A stretch of 9,336 bases of DNA from contig CAJWGQ010000113.1 of the NCBI GenBank assembly GCA_913041025.1, forward strand, positions 1-9,336, written 5' to 3'. This document shows, in pieces, positions 6,959-9,336 of the stretch. The notes under the pieces were generated by a model. The model was given only the letters and a program-made list of their open reading frames with translations. It had not been told where the DNA came from and searched no databases. Position 1 is the stretch's first letter, and every line of letters starts with the position of its first letter. Made by a program: the position numbers and the translations under genes. Origin of the DNA: an uncultured Gammaproteobacteria bacterium. Its GTDB lineage: Bacteria > Pseudomonadota > Gammaproteobacteria > Pseudomonadales > Azotimanducaceae_A.

Positions 6959-8479
6959 TCAGCGGGCAATTCTCATTCTATTTAGAAACATGCTTTCGTT
7001 CGCTGTTGGTACGAAGTTGAGGTCGACTGACGCACCGTACAGCACAGTTGCCTGATACAGCGGCAACATAAGGTATTCCTCCCTTACTATTTGATGAACC
7101 TGATCATAAGCTTCCTGCCGTACCTCAGAGTCTAGCGAGGATCTTGCGGCCTCTAACAATTCATCGAGATGGGTGTTTTTGACACGACTCCAACTACTAC
7201 TTGAGTGCAGCAATGGATAGACTACCCCATCCGCGTCTTGACAGGCACAAGACCACCGACCGAAACTAAGCTCACTATTTCTATTCGATGGAGATGTGAC
7301 AATTTCCAGATATCTCGGCATATCTGACATTGAAATAGCGATGTTGAAACCAACATCATTAAGCATTTGTTGAATGGCTTGGACTATTCTTTGGTCGAAT
7401 ACCGGGGAAGTAGCTAGGGTTGCTGGTGAACTTGCGAGCGCCTGATTGGCAGATACAATCGCCCTCGCGCGTGCAACGTCGAATTCAAAAGGAGGAACGG
7501 TAGCATCGAAGCCAAAATGAGATGGAGTTAACATCTGGGCAATAGGGACCTCGCCCGCCTGCAACAGACCCTCTATTATTCCCTGCCTATCAATCGCCAT
7601 ACTCGCAGCTCGGCGCATCTCAAGATTATTGAAGGGCGGTTTCTCAAGGTTTAGCCCGAGATATCCAACCCGCTCGGAAAGAGCCGAAAGAACCTTTCCT
7701 GTGCCGCCAGAGTTTATTTGCTGTGCGAAGTCAGCATCAATCGAGACCACTAAATCTGCTGTCCCTGCTCTTAGGTCAGCCACACGAGTTGCAACGTCTG
7801 GCACGGACCTAAAGGTCGCGCGAAGAAACGGCCCAACATCTCCCCAATAGTCCTCATTGCGGATGAGCTTGACCATATTGCCTCTATCCCATTCAAGAAA
7901 AGCATATGGCCCAGAACCTATCGGCGCATCGTTGAATTTGCTGTCCCCAACTTTTGAGACTATATGCTCGGGCACTATGGATAGCTTTACTAACTGAGCA
8001 AGCAGGGTCGGATATGGATCAGCAGTAATAATTATCACTGAATTTCCTTCCGCAACAGCATCGACAATTTTATTAAACTGGCCAAGCTGGGGAGACCCAA
8101 AATCTGGATCGGTGATCCTCTTTATAGAAAAAACAACGTCAGAGGGTTTAAGGGGTTCCCCATCATGAAAAAAAATACCTTCGCGAATGGTGAGCTCCAG
8201 TGTCGTTTCCGTTGTCTGCTCCCAAGTCTCAGCCACCTGTCCAACGATCTTGCCTTCATTGTCACGCGCAAGCAGATTGTCGAAAATGTTGCGATACACA
8301 TAATAAGACGAAGGATTCCATTGCACATGTGGGTCCAAAGAAGCAGGCTCTCCTGAAAGATCAATGACAATATCTTCTTCGGTCACCGCAAAAGCAGACA
8401 GACAAACGAAAGCCATAAATAGAACAGCGAGGCCCTTTGGGAAAAGTGCCAGAAAAACCCATTCCTCAGGGAGGGGCAT
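6959..8479 (-). CDS. Periplasmic solute-binding protein, family 5 (peptide/opine/nickel class)
   Basis: This is a 506-residue binding protein that would capture the substrate in the periplasm and deliver it to the permeases. The signal peptide is about residues 1-31, with a hydrophobic core LAVLFMAFVCLSAFA and probable signal-peptidase I cleavage before VTEED. The Cys in this core lacks a proper lipobox, so it is probably not a lipoprotein. The mature part starts with DIVIDLSGEPASLDPH and has the family signature LELTIREGIFFHDGEPLKPS, then DVVFSIKRITDP. Near the C-terminus, FGRWSCACQDADGVVYPLLHS lies where ligand-contacting residues are found in relatives, and it carries two close cysteines. 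I chose the ATG at 8477-8479 because AAAGGAG precedes it by 11 nt. A TTG at 8516-8518 would add 13 polar residues before the signal peptide and has no visible ribosome binding site. Confidence 0.93.
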   Translation of the reverse strand: MPLPEEWVFLALFPKGLAVLFMAFVCLSAFAVTEEDIVIDLSGEPASLDPHVQWNPSSYYVYRNIFDNLLARDNEGKIVGQVAETWEQTTETTLELTIREGIFFHDGEPLKPSDVVFSIKRITDPDFGSPQLGQFNKIVDAVAEGNSVIIITADPYPTLLAQLVKLSIVPEHIVSKVGDSKFNDAPIGSGPYAFLEWDRGNMVKLIRNEDYWGDVGPFLRATFRSVPDVATRVADLRAGTADLVVSIDADFAQQINSGGTGKVLSALSERVGYLGLNLEKPPFNNLEMRRAASMAIDRQGIIEGLLQAGEVPIAQMLTPSHFGFDATVPPFEFDVARARAIVSANQALASSPATLATSPVFDQRIVQAIQQMLNDVGFNIAISMSDMPRYLEIVTSPSNRNSELSFGRWSCACQDADGVVYPLLHSSSSWSRVKNTHLDELLEAARSSLDSEVRQEAYDQVHQIVREEYLMLPLYQATVLYGASVDLNFVPTANESMFLNRMRIAR

Positions 8480-8554
8480 TTCTATCAGTACTCCTTTCGT
8501 CACCGTCTTGTCCTTCAATGGCTTAGGTTGTTTTTAAGAAAGGCCCGGGAAGGC
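8480..8554 (-). other. 75-nt intergenic gap between the M20 and solute-binding protein genes
   Basis: This is the only real gap between genes in the window. It holds the ribosome binding site described above and a CCCGGG palindrome just after the M20 stop. I see no convincing -35/-10 pair and no stem followed by a T-run. It could be a simple read-through spacer, a processing site, or the site of a promoter too weak to recognise by eye. Confidence 0.4.
8491..8497 (-). promoter_or_regulatory. Ribosome binding site of the solute-binding protein gene
   Basis: The minus strand reads AAAGGAG, 11 nt before the ATG at 8477-8479. The spacing is slightly long, but this is the strongest Shine-Dalgarno match in the gap, and it argues against the upstream TTG start. 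High output of a binding protein relative to its permeases is common, and a strong site here fits that. Confidence 0.6.
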
Positions 8555-9336
8555 TTATTGCGCAGAACTCGACCCTTCGGCCTTGTTTAACCCTGCATAC
8601 TCATATATGGCCGTGGCGATGGACTTCTCCATACCGGCCATACCATAGGTATTCCCTGCGCCTTCAACGATAAAGTATTCGTTAGCAGCATGGGATCCGC
8701 CCCCGCCACCAACGTAACCATCCGCAATGGGGATATCGTAGACATCACCAGCGAACAAATAGGCCGGCCAGTACCCACCAAGAATGGTCTCTTCAAGAAT
8801 AGGCTCAGGATTGCCGGCACCAAAGGTTTCTCTCATCTCTCGTACGGCCATCGCTAGTTCATTATCGTCATCCATCTTCGCCCAGGGAACGTCACCAACA
8901 ACGTTGATCTCCACATCTTCATAGCCGTGCTTGTCTAAGTGCACCCTGAGCTTTGCCACTATGTCGGGGCCCGTTTGATTGGGCACGTATCTAAAATTAT
9001 GCTTGGAGACTATACGATTTGGTAGAATTGCTCCTGAGCCACCCTCAAACATATTGCCTGCCCAGATTCCGTCGAGGTTCATCGATTGTCCGTAACGAGA
9101 TAGCTTTTGAACTTCGTAGGGATCGTCTGAGATAAAGCGAGCCACACCGAGGCGCTCTGCCGCAACGGTAACATCATAATCCTCTGCAGCCTCTCGCAAA
9201 ATCGCCTCCTCATCCTCTGTAAGAGGCACAACATCGTCGTAAAAACCATCGATCAAGACTTCATTTCCGGTATCATCTACCAATGTAGCAAGCATCTTGA
9301 TGTGGCGCCATGCAGGAGCATCGACCTGCCGCTTCC
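8555..9336 (-). CDS. M20-family metallopeptidase/amidohydrolase, C-terminal part
   Basis: This is the C-terminal part (about 259 residues) of an M20 enzyme of the ArgE/DapE/carboxypeptidase G2 type, which hydrolyses amide bonds of N-acyl amino acids or small peptides using two metal ions. The reading frame stays open to the window edge: codons before the Met at 9293-9295 give DAPAWRHIKMLATLVDD, which resembles the stretch before the lid domain in the family, so that Met is internal. The lid (dimerisation) domain spans SMNLDGIWAG through ILPNRIVSKHNFRYVPNQ and DKHGYEDVEI. The catalytic domain then resumes and ends with GGGGGSHAANEYFIVEG, in which the His is the expected late metal ligand. The N-terminal metal ligands lie outside the window. 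It is separated from the transporter by 75 nt and probably belongs to the same pathway. Confidence 0.9.
   Translation of the reverse strand, partial: KRQVDAPAWRHIKMLATLVDDTGNEVLIDGFYDDVVPLTEDEEAILREAAEDYDVTVAAERLGVARFISDDPYEVQKLSRYGQSMNLDGIWAGNMFEGGSGAILPNRIVSKHNFRYVPNQTGPDIVAKLRVHLDKHGYEDVEINVVGDVPWAKMDDDNELAMAVREMRETFGAGNPEPILEETILGGYWPAYLFAGDVYDIPIADGYVGGGGGSHAANEYFIVEGAGNTYGMAGMEKSIATAIYEYAGLNKAEGSSSAQ

Noticed and set aside
8480..8518. TTG start adding 13 residues to the binding protein
   Set aside because: There is no ribosome binding site before it. The AAAGGAG within these codons points to the ATG at 8477-8479, which leaves a normal signal peptide.
8519..8554. Possible terminator after the M20 gene
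   Set aside because: The CCCGGG palindrome has no loop, and flanking bases do not extend the stem well. The A-rich stretch after it is on the transcript strand rather than a U-run.

Overview
The window looks like part of a chromosomal catabolic operon from a Gram-negative bacterium. I would guess an alphaproteobacterium: base composition is intermediate, the solute-binding protein is a soluble periplasmic type with no lipobox, and the protein families are ones common in Rhizobiales and Rhodobacterales. The taxonomic call is an inference from gene style, not from a marker gene. All nine genes lie on the minus strand, so transcription runs from high to low coordinates.

Layout in transcription order: the C-terminal part of an M20-family metallo-amidohydrolase (8555-9336, cut by the window edge); a 75-nt gap; a family-5 (peptide/opine/nickel class) periplasmic solute-binding protein (6959-8479); two inner-membrane permeases of the DppB/DppC type (6043-6957 and 5184-6041); a short-chain dehydrogenase/reductase (4429-5187); a NodB-fold CE4-type deacetylase or amidohydrolase (3560-4432); a gamma-glutamyltransferase-family Ntn-hydrolase (1981-3555); and two ABC ATPases of the DppD/DppF type (1038-1979 and 63-1034). 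From the solute-binding protein to the last ATPase, junctions are either 4-nt overlaps (GTGA, ATGA) or gaps of 1 to 4 nt. Three of them have the same stop-A-start form. This indicates one tightly coupled transcription unit.

The five transporter genes form a complete peptide-class ABC importer. Three enzyme genes sit between the permease pair and the ATPase pair, and a fourth enzyme (M20) lies upstream. None of the three inserted enzymes has a signal peptide, so the natural reading is that a small amide-, imide- or peptide-like compound is imported and then cleaved and oxidised or reduced in the cytoplasm. The substrate cannot be read from the sequence. The strongest clue is the gamma-glutamyltransferase homologue. 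It keeps the catalytic Thr but has changed most residues that hold the gamma-glutamyl donor in the E. coli enzyme, so its substrate is probably not glutathione.

No RNA genes, insertion sequences, CRISPR arrays, long repeats or convincing terminators were seen. The only non-coding stretches are the 75-nt gap before the solute-binding protein and the 62 nt at the left edge. Both operon ends may lie outside the window: the M20 gene is open at the right edge, and no terminator is visible after the last ATPase.
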